Assembly (NCBI GenBank): GCA_036506795.1
Contig: DASXRC010000018.1
Coordinates: 1 to 64,000 of the forward strand
Direction of reading: 5' to 3'
Source: DASXRC01 sp036506795
GTDB lineage: Bacteria; Actinomycetota; Actinomycetes; Mycobacteriales; Micromonosporaceae
Length of the DNA: 64,000 bases
A program made the position numbers and the translations under genes. Shown here one piece after another: positions 41,032 through 49,722 of the stretch. The notes below the pieces were generated by a model. That model saw nothing but the letters and a program-made list of their open reading frames with translations, searched no databases and was not told the origin of the DNA. Position 1 is the stretch's first letter. Every line of letters begins with the position of its first letter.

Positions 41032-42315
41032 ATGCCCGGCGGGCGGCACGATGGGTTGGTGACGCCCACGCCGAAGTCGATCAAGCGCACGTACTACACG
41101 TTGTTGCTCGGCAACACGATCGCGGCCTCGCTGATCTGGGGCATCAACACGATCTTTCTGCTCGACGCCGGTCTGTCCAACCTGGAGGCATTCGCGGCCA
41201 ACGCGTTCTTCACGGCCGGGATGGTGGCGTTCGAGGTTCCGACCGGCATCGTCGCCGACATGTGGGGCCGGCGGGTGTCCTTCCTCCTCGGGACCGTGAC
41301 GCTTTCGGGCGCGACGGGGCTGTACGTACTGCTGTGGCGGATCGAGGCGCCGTTCTGGCAGTGGGCCGTCGTGTCCCTGCTGCTCGGCCTCGGCTTCACG
41401 TTCTTCTCCGGCGCGACCGAGGCGTGGCTCGTCGACGCCTTGCAGGCGACCGGCGACCGCGGCGCCCTCGAGGTGGTCTTCGGCCGGGGCCAGGTCATCA
41501 CCGGCGTGGGCATGCTGGCCGGGTCGGTCAGCGGGGGCTACCTGGCGCAGCTGACGAACCTCGGCGTTCCGTTCGTCCTGCGGGCCACGATCCTGATCGG
41601 GATGTTCGGCGTGGCGTACGCGCTGATGCACGACGTCGGGTTCACCCCGAAGCGGGACGGAGGCCCGGTGGCCGAGATTCGGCGCATCGCCGCCGACTCG
41701 ATCGAGTTCGGCTGGCGGATCCCGTCCGTGCGGTTCCTCATGGTCGCCGGGATGTTCACCGGCGGCGTCGGCATTTACGTCTTCTACGCGCTCCAGCCGT
41801 ACCTCCTGGACCTGTACGGCGACCCGCGCGCCTACGGCATCGCGGGCCTCGCGGCCGCCATCGTCTCGGGCGCCCAGATCCTCGGTGGCATGCTGACCGC
41901 GCGGATCCGGCTGCTGTTCCGCCTGCGGACGTCGGCACTGCTCGCGGCGGAGGCCACGGGTGCCGCCGCGGTGGTCCTGGTTGGACTGATCGTCCACTTC
42001 TGGGTGGCCATCGCGCTGATCGTGCTCTGGGCCCTCACGTTCGCCGCGGCGGCCCCCATCCGCCAGGCGTACCTGAACGGGCTCATCCCGTCTCAGCAGC
42101 GGGCGACGATCCTGTCGTTCGACTCGCTCATGGCCAGCAGCGGCGGCGTCGTCGCCCAGCCCGTGCTCGGGCGGGTCGCCGACGTGTGGGGCTACCCCGC
42201 CTCGTACGTCGTCTCCGGGGGGCTGTCCGCGCTGGCGCTGCCGTTCATCGCCCGGTCCCGCCGGCAGAGGGCGCCGGCCGACTCGGCCGTCCCGGCGACC
42301 GCGCCGGTGCCCTAA
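41032..42315 (+). CDS. MFS permease
   Basis: The 427-residue protein has about twelve membrane helices, starting at YTLLLGNTIAASLIWGINTI. Motif A is VADMWGRRVSFLLG near 78-91 with the usual D-x2-G-R-R; GATEAWLVDAL near 126 fits the helix 4 region. The ATG at 41032 has GAAGAGG upstream; a GTG nine codons on is an alternative. It ends close to the beta-galactosidase gene on the other strand. The substrate is unknown; a disaccharide would suit the neighbour, but this is only context. Confidence 0.75.
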   Translation: MPGGRHDGLVTPTPKSIKRTYYTLLLGNTIAASLIWGINTIFLLDAGLSNLEAFAANAFFTAGMVAFEVPTGIVADMWGRRVSFLLGTVTLSGATGLYVLLWRIEAPFWQWAVVSLLLGLGFTFFSGATEAWLVDALQATGDRGALEVVFGRGQVITGVGMLAGSVSGGYLAQLTNLGVPFVLRATILIGMFGVAYALMHDVGFTPKRDGGPVAEIRRIAADSIEFGWRIPSVRFLMVAGMFTGGVGIYVFYALQPYLLDLYGDPRAYGIAGLAAAIVSGAQILGGMLTARIRLLFRLRTSALLAAEATGAAAVVLVGLIVHFWVAIALIVLWALTFAAAAPIRQAYLNGLIPSQQRATILSFDSLMASSGGVVAQPVLGRVADVWGYPASYVVSGGLSALALPFIARSRRQRAPADSAVPATAPVP

Positions 42316-42322
42316 CGGGCTG

Positions 42323-42346
42323 GCCGGCGGTCACCGTGCCGCCGGC
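42323..42346. terminator. GC-rich hairpin between convergent genes
   Basis: GCCGGCGG (42323-42330) and CCGCCGGC (42339-42346) form a perfect 8-base stem with an 8-base loop, between the end of the MFS gene and the last codons of the convergent beta-galactosidase gene. A shared terminator is likely, though it partly lies within coding sequence. Confidence 0.4.
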
Positions 42347-45228
42347 ACCGGGTGCAGCACGAGCGCAAACGTGGTGGGTGCCGCGCGCAGGACGTACCGC
42401 GGCAGCGGGCCCGGGCCACAGGACGCGGTGCCGAGGCCCTGCTGGGCGACGTCCAGGTTCAGAATGACCCGGTCCCGGGCCACCAGGTCGGTGGTGTGCC
42501 GGGCCGCGTCGAGATCCTCCGAGGTCCACCGGCGGGCCGCGAAGTCGATCGTCGGCCGGCCCTCGACCCGCAGCCCCCGACCCGCGTCGTCGCGCAGCGT
42601 CAGCCACCGGGCGGCGGCGCGGTTGCCGTTCTCCTGCGGGAACACGTACGGCGTCTGCAGCCCGTCGACCGCGGCCCCGAACCGTCCGATCCGGGCGGCC
42701 CGGCGCGAATCGGGATACGCCTCGCCCGGGCCGCCGCCGAACCATTCCACCCGGGCCAGCTCCGCCGGGACCGCCATGCGCAGACCCAGCCGCGGCAGCG
42801 GTACCGGCCACTCGCCGTCCGGTTCGATGGTCACCCGCAGCCCGAGCGCGAGGTCATCGGCCGTCCAGGTGTACGCCGTGAGCAGGCCGATCTCCTGCTG
42901 GGCGGCGGCGACGCGGGTCACCACGACGAGCTGCCCGTCGCCATGTCGCAGGTCGACGAGCCGATCCGTCATTCGGTGCAGCCCCAGCTGACGCCATCGG
43001 CTCGCGATCGCCGACGGGCCGCGGCTGTCGTTGTCGGTCGGGGCGCGCCACACGTCCAGCCGTGGACCCTCGACGGCGAGCCCGCCGAGGCGGACCAGCC
43101 GGCCGTGAGCCGACTCGAACGTGCCGGGACCGAGCGTGATCTCCCGACCCAGGCGCGTGGGGCGACGTCCCGCCGGCACCGACGCGTCCGGCGTCGGGTC
43201 GGACCCGACCGGCAGCTGACCCCAGGCGACCTCGTGGCCCGCCGGCAGGCCCGGCTCCCCGTGCGCGACCCGGGCGGAGACCGTCAACCAGCGCTCACCC
43301 GTTCCGCCGGTGGCTCCCGGCGGCACCGCGACGTCCGCGTACGCGCCGGGCCCGAACGGCGGCACGTCCAGCTCGCCCGACGCGACGGGCTCGCCACCGG
43401 CCTCGAGCCGCCACTCGAAGCGAAGGTGGTCAAGGCCGCGGTAGTCGTACCGGTTCGTGATGCGGATGCCCGCCGGCGCCGCCTCGATGCGGACCGGCTC
43501 GATCACCTTGGCGAACTCGACGAGCCCCGGCGACGGCGTCCGATCCGGGAACACCAGGCCGTCGATGACGAAGTTGCCGTCGTGCAACGGCTCGCCGAAG
43601 TCGCCCCCGTACGCGAAGAACTCCCTGCCGTCCGCCGTGCGTCGCCGGATCCCGTGGTCGAGCCACTCCCACACGAACCCGCCCTGGCACCGGGGATACC
43701 GCTCGAACAGCTCCTGGTACTCGGTCAGGCCACCGGGCCCGTTGCCCATCGCGTGCGCGTACTCGCAGAGCATGAACGGCATGGCCCGCCGCCGCGCGTC
43801 GAGCGCGGGGTCGTCGAGCGGCTTCTCGGCGCGCCGGCCGATCGCGTCGACCTCCGCGTGGTCGGCGTACATCCGGCTGTAGACGTCCACATACCGGCAT
43901 TCGCGGTCGCCCTCGTAGTGGATCGGCCGGCCGGGGTCGCGGCCGCGGGCCCAGTCGGCCATCGCCCCGTGGTTGGCGCCGAGGCCCGCCTCGTTGCCGA
44001 GCGACCACATGATGACGCTGGGGTGGTTCTTGTCGCGCTCGACCATGCGCCGCATCCGGTCGAGGTACGCGTCCGTCCACCGTGGATCGTCGCTCGGGTT
44101 GCGCCGCCAGCCGAGCCGACCGAACCCGTGCGTCTCCAGGTCGCACTCGTCCACGACCCAGAGGCCGAGCTCGTCGCAGAGCGCGAGCACGTCGGGATGC
44201 GGCGGGTAGTGGCTCGTGCGAACGGCGTTGATGTTGTGGCGCTTCATCAGCTCCAGCTCGGCGCGGACGGTGTCGGCCGGGACCACGCGGCCCGTGTCCG
44301 GGTGGAACTCGTGCCGGTTCACGCCCCGGAACACGATCCGCCGCCCGTTGACGGTCAGCACGCCGTCGACGATGGCGACCGTGCGGAACCCGATCCGGAT
44401 CGGCACCCGCTCGGCCGCGGTGACCAGCTCGCCGGCGTACAGCTGCGGGGTCTCGGCCGTCCACGCGCGGACCGCGCGGATCCGGTGGGTGTAGTTCACC
44501 GGCGCGTCGACCAGGCCGAGCTCGGGCACGCTCAGCCTGGCCGCCGCCGCGCAGTCGACCCGCAGCGCGCCGGCCCCGGTGGTGTGATCGAAGTCCGCGT
44601 GCACGAAGAAGTCCTCGACGCCGCCGGTCGGTCGCGCGAGAAGCCGCACCTCGCGGAAGATGCCGGGCAGCCACCACATGTCCTGGTCCTCCAGGTAACT
44701 GGCCGACGACCACTGGTGCACCCGGACCGCGAGGACGTTGGTCTCGCCGGGCCGCAGCCATGGCGTGACGTCGAACTCGGCCGGCAGCCGGCTGCCCTGT
44801 GTCACCCCGAGCTCGTGGCCGTTGAGCCAGACCCGCCCGCACGAGTCCACCCCGTCGAACCGCAGGACCACGCGGCCACGGTCGGCCCCGGGCCAACCGG
44901 CCGGCACGGCGAAGGCCAGCCGGTGGTCACCGGTCGGGTTATCGGTCGGCACGTGCGGCGGCTCGACGGGAAACGGGTAGTTGACATTGGTGTACGCCGG
45001 CCGCCCATGCCCGTGCATCGGCCAGCTCGACGGCACCGGCAGCACGGCCCAGTCGCCGTCGTCGAAGTCCTGGCGCCAGAACCCGTCTGGGGCGCCGAGG
45101 AGCGTCGGCGACAGGAGAAAGCGCCACGGTCCGGCGAGGTCGAGCGCGGCCGCGTCGGAGCGGAACCACGCGCGGGGCGACAGCGTGCCGCGCGGGCGGG
45201 CGAAGTCCTCGAGGTATGCGGGCTGCAT
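42331..45228 (-). CDS. lacZ: GH2 beta-galactosidase
   Basis: The 965-residue protein has the LacZ five-domain layout. The sugar-binding domain holds VPSSWPMHGHGRPAYTNVNY near 70; the TIM barrel shows GVNRHEFHPDTGRVV near 306 and the acid/base glutamate in GNEAGLG near 417, with the nucleophile in FMLCEYAHAMGNGPGGL near 489. The C-terminal small-chain domain is present, with the last part near AAPTTFALVLHP. E. coli LacZ is 1023 residues, so this is slightly short but complete. It probably splits beta-galactosides in the cytosol. The ATG at 45228 is used; the longer frame begins with a weak TTG. Confidence 0.9.
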   Translation of the reverse strand: MQPAYLEDFARPRGTLSPRAWFRSDAAALDLAGPWRFLLSPTLLGAPDGFWRQDFDDGDWAVLPVPSSWPMHGHGRPAYTNVNYPFPVEPPHVPTDNPTGDHRLAFAVPAGWPGADRGRVVLRFDGVDSCGRVWLNGHELGVTQGSRLPAEFDVTPWLRPGETNVLAVRVHQWSSASYLEDQDMWWLPGIFREVRLLARPTGGVEDFFVHADFDHTTGAGALRVDCAAAARLSVPELGLVDAPVNYTHRIRAVRAWTAETPQLYAGELVTAAERVPIRIGFRTVAIVDGVLTVNGRRIVFRGVNRHEFHPDTGRVVPADTVRAELELMKRHNINAVRTSHYPPHPDVLALCDELGLWVVDECDLETHGFGRLGWRRNPSDDPRWTDAYLDRMRRMVERDKNHPSVIMWSLGNEAGLGANHGAMADWARGRDPGRPIHYEGDRECRYVDVYSRMYADHAEVDAIGRRAEKPLDDPALDARRRAMPFMLCEYAHAMGNGPGGLTEYQELFERYPRCQGGFVWEWLDHGIRRRTADGREFFAYGGDFGEPLHDGNFVIDGLVFPDRTPSPGLVEFAKVIEPVRIEAAPAGIRITNRYDYRGLDHLRFEWRLEAGGEPVASGELDVPPFGPGAYADVAVPPGATGGTGERWLTVSARVAHGEPGLPAGHEVAWGQLPVGSDPTPDASVPAGRRPTRLGREITLGPGTFESAHGRLVRLGGLAVEGPRLDVWRAPTDNDSRGPSAIASRWRQLGLHRMTDRLVDLRHGDGQLVVVTRVAAAQQEIGLLTAYTWTADDLALGLRVTIEPDGEWPVPLPRLGLRMAVPAELARVEWFGGGPGEAYPDSRRAARIGRFGAAVDGLQTPYVFPQENGNRAAARWLTLRDDAGRGLRVEGRPTIDFAARRWTSEDLDAARHTTDLVARDRVILNLDVAQQGLGTASCGPGPLPRYVLRAAPTTFALVLHPVPAAR

Positions 45229-45295
45229 GATCCTGGCTCCCAACGGTCGGCGGCCGTCGCCGGGAGGATAGCCCGGTTCCCCGTAGGATCACCGT

Positions 45296-45820
45296 GTGAG
45301 GGGAGCCGACGACGACGCGTTCGAGCGCCTGTGGACGCCGCACCGGATGGCCTACATCACCGGTGCGGACCGGCCGGCCGAGGGGTACGAGGGGCCGACC
45401 GGCTGCCCGTTCTGCCGGGCTCCCGCCCAGCCCGAGTCCGAATCGCTCGTGGTCGCCCGGGGCGAGCGGGTCTACGCGGTGCTCAACCTCTACCCGTACA
45501 ACCCGGGCCACCTGATGATCTGCCCCTACCGGCACATCGCCGACTACCCGGACCTGGACACGCCCGAGGCGGCGGAGCTGGTCGTTTTCACCCAGGACGC
45601 GATGCGCACGATCCGCCAGGTGTCCGGCGCGCACGGCTTCAACATCGGCCTGAACCAGGGCGCCGTCGCGGGCGCCGGCATCGCCGGTCACCTGCACCAG
45701 CACGTCGTGCCGCGCTGGGGCGGCGATACGAACTTCATGCCGGTCATCGGCCGCACCAAGGTCCTCCCACAGCTGCTGACCGACACCCGCGACCTGCTCG
45801 CGAAGGCGTGGCGTCAGTGA
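45296..45820 (+). CDS. HIT-family Ap4A phosphorylase-like protein
   Basis: The 174-residue protein has the histidine triad GHLHQHVVPRW near 131-141 (H-x-H-x-H) and a cysteine pair CPFC near 38-41. The actinobacterial members next to pgsA, such as Rv2613c of M. tuberculosis, are AP4A phosphorylases, so the same activity is likely. The GTG start follows the beta-galactosidase gene divergently. Its last 7 bases overlap the end of the EF-G-like gene. Confidence 0.88.
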   Translation: MRGADDDAFERLWTPHRMAYITGADRPAEGYEGPTGCPFCRAPAQPESESLVVARGERVYAVLNLYPYNPGHLMICPYRHIADYPDLDTPEAAELVVFTQDAMRTIRQVSGAHGFNIGLNQGAVAGAGIAGHLHQHVVPRWGGDTNFMPVIGRTKVLPQLLTDTRDLLAKAWRQ

Positions 45821-47976
45821 GCCTCGGCGTGCTCCTTGCGGACCTGTTCGGCGAGGTGGCTCGGCATCGGCTCGTACCGGGCGAAGCTGCGGCTGAACGT
45901 GCCCGCCCCGGAGGTCATGCCGCGGAGCTCCACGGCGTATCGCAGGAGCTCCTTCGCCGGAACCTCGGCCCGGACCACCGACCGCTCTCCGCCGGCCGAG
46001 TCGGGCTCGGTGCCGAGCACCCGGCCCCGCCGCCCGGACAGGTCGCTCATGACCGCGCCGACGAACGCGTCCGGCACCCGAACCGTGATCTCGTCGACCG
46101 GCTCGAGCAGGATCACCTGCCCCTTCTCGGCCGCTTCCCGTAGGGCGAGGCCGCCGGCGGTCTGGAATGCCGCATCCGAGGAGTCGACGCTGTGCGCCTT
46201 GCCGTCGAAGAGCGTCACGCGGACGTCGACCACCGGGTAACCGGCGACGATGCCGCGCTCCATCTGGGCGCGTACGCCCTTCTCCACGGACGGGATGTAG
46301 TTGTGCGGGACGACGCCGCCGACGATCCGGTCGACGAACTCGAACCCGTCGCCGCGGGGTAGCGGCTCCACCTCGATGTCGCACACGGCGTACTGCCCAT
46401 GCCCCCCGGACTGCTTGACGTGCCGGCCGTGGCCCTTGCTCGGCCCCGCGAACGTCTCGCGCAGCGCCACCCGTACCGGCTCCGTGTCGATCTCCACCCC
46501 GCTGGCGCGCAGCCTTTCGAGCAGGACGTCGGCGTGCGCCTCGCCCATGCACCACAGCACGAGCTGACGAGTCTCGGCGTTGCGCTCCAGACGCATGGTC
46601 GGGTCGCCGGCGACGAGCCGGCCGAGGTTCTTGGCGAGCGCGTCCTCGTCCGAGCGTGTCTTCGCCACCACGGCCACGGGCAGCAGCGGCTCGGGCATCT
46701 CCCACGGCTCGACCAGCAGCGGCTGGTCCTTCGCGGAGATGGTGTCGCCGGTCTCCGCGGTGTTCGACTTCGTGATCGCGCAGATGTCGCCGGCGACGCA
46801 GAATGGCACCTCACGCAGCGCCGACCCCAGTGGCGAGTAGATGTGGGAGATCCGCTCGTCCGCGTCGTGGTCGCGGTGACCGCGCTCCTCCATGCCATGG
46901 CCCGCGATGTGGACCACGGACTCCGGGCGCAGCGTGCCGGAGAACACCCGGATCAACGACACCCGACCGACGTACGGGTCGATGGTGGTCTTGACGACCT
47001 CGGCGACGAGCGGCCCGTCCGAGTCACACGTCAACGGGGGCCGGGGAGAGCCGTCGATGCCGGTGACCGGCGGCAGCTCGCGCTCCATCGGGGTGGGGAA
47101 CGCGCTGGTCAGCACCTCGAGAAGCGCGTCGAGCCCGACCCGGGTTTCGGCGCACACCGGTATCACCGGGTAGAAGGTGCCGTGGGCGACGGCCTTCTCC
47201 AGGTCGTCGATGAGGACCGGGATCTCGATTTCCTCGCCGCCGAGGTAGCGCTCCATGAGCGTCTCGTCCTCGCTCTCGGCGATGATTCCCTCGATCAGCT
47301 CGTTGCGCGCGTCCGTGATGGCGGGCAGGTGCTCCGGGTCGGGGTCGCGCACCACCGGCGGATAACCGCCTGAGTAGTCGAAGACGCGCTGGCTGATCAG
47401 GCCCATGAGCCCGACGACGGACTGCCCGTCGTCGCCGTGCATCGGCAGGTAGAGCGGGAGGACGCCGTCGCCGAACACCCGCCGGCAGAGCGCCACTGTC
47501 TCGTCGAAGTCGGCCCGCTGGTGGTCCAGCCTGGTCACCGCGACGGCGCGGGGCATGCCGACGTTGGCGCACTCCTCCCACAGAGCGGCGGTGGCCGCAT
47601 CCATGCCGTCCACCGCCGAGACCACGAAGAGGGCCGCGTCGGCGGCCCGGAGTCCGGCGCGCAGTTCCCCGACGAAGTCCGCGTATCCCGGGCTGTCGAG
47701 CAGGTTGACCTTGATGCCCTCGTGCATCACCGGCGCGCACGCCAGGCTGACCGATCGCTGCTGGCGTACGGCCGCAGGGTCGTAGTCACCGACCGTGGTG
47801 CCCTCGGTCACCGAGCCGGCGCGGGGAATCGTCCCGGTCGCCGCGAGGAGTGCCTCGACCAGCGTGGTCTTGCCCGCGCCCGAGTGCCCGACGAGCACCA
47901 CGTTGCGAACCCTGCCGGGATCGTCCACCACCGGCGCGGGGCCAGTGACACCCTTCTCTTGACTCTTCTGCGCCAT
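45814..47976 (-). CDS. EF-G-like translation GTPase (EF-G2 type)
   Basis: The 720-residue protein has the domain order of elongation factor G: P-loop GHSGAGKTT at 30-38, DSPGYADF near 94, and the later domains ending in PAKELLRYAVELRGMTSGAG. The G4 motif is TRLDHQRADF instead of the usual N-K-x-D, so nucleotide binding or hydrolysis may differ, as in the EF-G2 (Rv0120c-type) branch of actinobacteria. It is not the main EF-G, and its role is uncertain. It lies on the opposite strand inside the conserved thrS to pgsA block. Confidence 0.88.
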   Translation of the reverse strand: MAQKSQEKGVTGPAPVVDDPGRVRNVVLVGHSGAGKTTLVEALLAATGTIPRAGSVTEGTTVGDYDPAAVRQQRSVSLACAPVMHEGIKVNLLDSPGYADFVGELRAGLRAADAALFVVSAVDGMDAATAALWEECANVGMPRAVAVTRLDHQRADFDETVALCRRVFGDGVLPLYLPMHGDDGQSVVGLMGLISQRVFDYSGGYPPVVRDPDPEHLPAITDARNELIEGIIAESEDETLMERYLGGEEIEIPVLIDDLEKAVAHGTFYPVIPVCAETRVGLDALLEVLTSAFPTPMERELPPVTGIDGSPRPPLTCDSDGPLVAEVVKTTIDPYVGRVSLIRVFSGTLRPESVVHIAGHGMEERGHRDHDADERISHIYSPLGSALREVPFCVAGDICAITKSNTAETGDTISAKDQPLLVEPWEMPEPLLPVAVVAKTRSDEDALAKNLGRLVAGDPTMRLERNAETRQLVLWCMGEAHADVLLERLRASGVEIDTEPVRVALRETFAGPSKGHGRHVKQSGGHGQYAVCDIEVEPLPRGDGFEFVDRIVGGVVPHNYIPSVEKGVRAQMERGIVAGYPVVDVRVTLFDGKAHSVDSSDAAFQTAGGLALREAAEKGQVILLEPVDEITVRVPDAFVGAVMSDLSGRRGRVLGTEPDSAGGERSVVRAEVPAKELLRYAVELRGMTSGAGTFSRSFARYEPMPSHLAEQVRKEHAEAH

Positions 47977-48143
47977 CGCGGCGTACCTCCTCCGATGGTT
48001 AACGTGAAGGTGTCCACGTTGCCCAGTTGTGATCCCACACCCGCGACCCGGGTAGGCACAACCCCGAGGCGCGGTTCGAGCCGCGGGCTCGACCAGGACG
48101 GGCGTACCGCGGCGTGACCGGCGCCGTTATCGTGAGAGCCGCC

Positions 48144-48776
48144 ATGGCGAAGATCTTCAGCGTCTCCGGTCGGGCGGGCGTGGCCCTCGTCTTCGACCCG
48201 ATCGCGCGTGCCCTGCTCCGGGTCGGCATCTCGGCGAACGCCGTCACGGTCGCGGGGACGGTCGGCGTGCTCGTCGGCGCCATCGGCTTCGGCGCCCGCG
48301 GCCAGTTCGTCGCCGCCGTCGTGATCGTGACGCTCAGCGCGTTCACGGACCTCATCGACGGCGTGATGGCCCGGGCCAGCGGCGGGTCCACGCGCTTCGG
48401 CGCGCTGCTCGACTCGACCATGGACCGGGTGGCCGACGGCGCGATCTTCGCGGCGGTCGGGTACTGGTACGCACTCCAGGGAGACCGGCCCACCCTGGTC
48501 GCCGCGCTGGTCTGCCTCGTGGCCGGGCAGGTCGTCTCGTACGTCAAGGCCCGCGCGGAGGGGCTGGGCATGACCGCCAACGTCGGCGTCGCCGAGCGTG
48601 CGGAGCGGCTGATCCTCGTGGGCGTCGGCGGCCTGGTCACCGGCTTCGGACTGTGGTCCGGCGGGCTCCCGGCGGCGCTCTGGCTCCTGGCGGCCCTTTC
48701 CGTGATCACCATCGGGCAGCGGATCGCGCACGTCCACCGCCAGGACCGGGCGGCCCGCGACCGGGTCTCACCATGA
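48144..48776 (+). CDS. pgsA: Phosphatidylinositol phosphate synthase
   Basis: The 210-residue protein has the CDP-alcohol phosphotransferase motif D69-x2-D72-G73-x2-A76-R77-x8-G86-x3-D90-x3-D94, with about six membrane helices. It joins CDP-diacylglycerol and inositol 1-phosphate, the first step towards PI and PIMs. The start MAKIFSVSGRAG at 48144 matches the family; a GTG at 48114 is in frame but lacks support. The acyltransferase gene overlaps its stop by 4 bases. The downstream order acyltransferase-pimA is the same as in mycobacteria (Rv2612c-Rv2610c). Confidence 0.9.
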   Translation: MAKIFSVSGRAGVALVFDPIARALLRVGISANAVTVAGTVGVLVGAIGFGARGQFVAAVVIVTLSAFTDLIDGVMARASGGSTRFGALLDSTMDRVADGAIFAAVGYWYALQGDRPTLVAALVCLVAGQVVSYVKARAEGLGMTANVGVAERAERLILVGVGGLVTGFGLWSGGLPAALWLLAALSVITIGQRIAHVHRQDRAARDRVSP

Positions 48777-49708
48777 GTCGGGCGGTCGAACTGGGGTACA
48801 CCGCCGGATGGCGACTCGTCCGCGCGCTGCCCGGCCCCGCGGCCGCCGCGCTGTTCCGGGGCGCCGGCGACGTCGCGTACCGACGCCGGGGCCCGGGGGT
48901 GATGCGGCTCGCCGCGAACCTGCGTCGGGTGGTGGGGGCCGACCGGCCGCAGCCCGAGTTCGAGGACCTGCTGCGGCGCGGGATGCGCTCGTACGCCCGG
49001 TACTGGATGGAAGTCTTCCGGCTGCCCGGCCGCACCCGCGAGCAGCACCTGACGGGGTTCCGGCTCGAGCGCGCCCGGATGCTCGCCGAGGATGTGGCTA
49101 CCGGCCGGGGCGCGGTCATCGCGCTGCCGCACGGCGGCAACTGGGACGCGGCCGGGGCGTGGGTGGCGGCCAACGACTGGCCGATCACCACCGTCGCGGA
49201 GCGCCTGAAGCCGGAGGGGGTGTACGAGCGGTTCCTGGAGTTTCGCCGCGGGCTCGGCATGGAGATCGTTCCCGCGACCGGCACCGGCCGGGCGCCGATC
49301 GACGTGCTGGAGGACCGGGTCCGCCGGGGACACGTCGTGCCGCTCCTCGCCGACCGGGACCTGTCCGCTCGCGGCGTGGAGGTCGAGTTCTTCGGCGGCC
49401 GGACCCGAATGCCGGCCGGGCCGGCGCTGCTGGCGCTGCGCACCGGCGCTCCGCTGTACGTGGTGTCGATGTGGTACGAACCGGACGCCGCGTGCGGTCA
49501 CCTCGCTGGCCCGCTCGATCTGCCCGCACCCGACGACGGACCACTTGACCAGCGCGTACGCCGGACGACACAGGCGGTCGCCGATCATCTGGCGGGCGGC
49601 ATCGCCGCCCATCCGGAAGACTGGCACATGTTGCAGCGGATGTGGCTGGACGATCCGGCGGCCTCGACCGCGCCCGGTCAGGTGGCCACGCCGACCGGCC
49701 GGCCGTGA
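48773..49708 (+). CDS. Phosphatidylinositol mannoside acyltransferase
   Basis: The 311-residue protein is of the HtrB/LpxL lysophospholipid acyltransferase type. The catalytic H-x4-D motif is LPHGGNWDAAG with H120 and D125, and LLADRDLSARGVEVEFFG near 197 is the second conserved block. In mycobacteria the homologue Rv2611c (PatA) acylates the mannose at the 2-position of PIM. The ATGA overlap with pgsA and the next gene pimA support this role. Confidence 0.88.
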   Translation: MSRAVELGYTAGWRLVRALPGPAAAALFRGAGDVAYRRRGPGVMRLAANLRRVVGADRPQPEFEDLLRRGMRSYARYWMEVFRLPGRTREQHLTGFRLERARMLAEDVATGRGAVIALPHGGNWDAAGAWVAANDWPITTVAERLKPEGVYERFLEFRRGLGMEIVPATGTGRAPIDVLEDRVRRGHVVPLLADRDLSARGVEVEFFGGRTRMPAGPALLALRTGAPLYVVSMWYEPDAACGHLAGPLDLPAPDDGPLDQRVRRTTQAVADHLAGGIAAHPEDWHMLQRMWLDDPAASTAPGQVATPTGRP

Positions 49709-49722
49709 GGGGGAGAGGCACG

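Noticed and set aside
42352..46143. A 1263-codon open frame on the plus strand across lacZ and the HIT gene
   Set aside because: It is the antisense shadow of the beta-galactosidase gene. High GC removes stop codons in this frame, and the translation is rich in Arg, Pro, His and Gly without any family motif.
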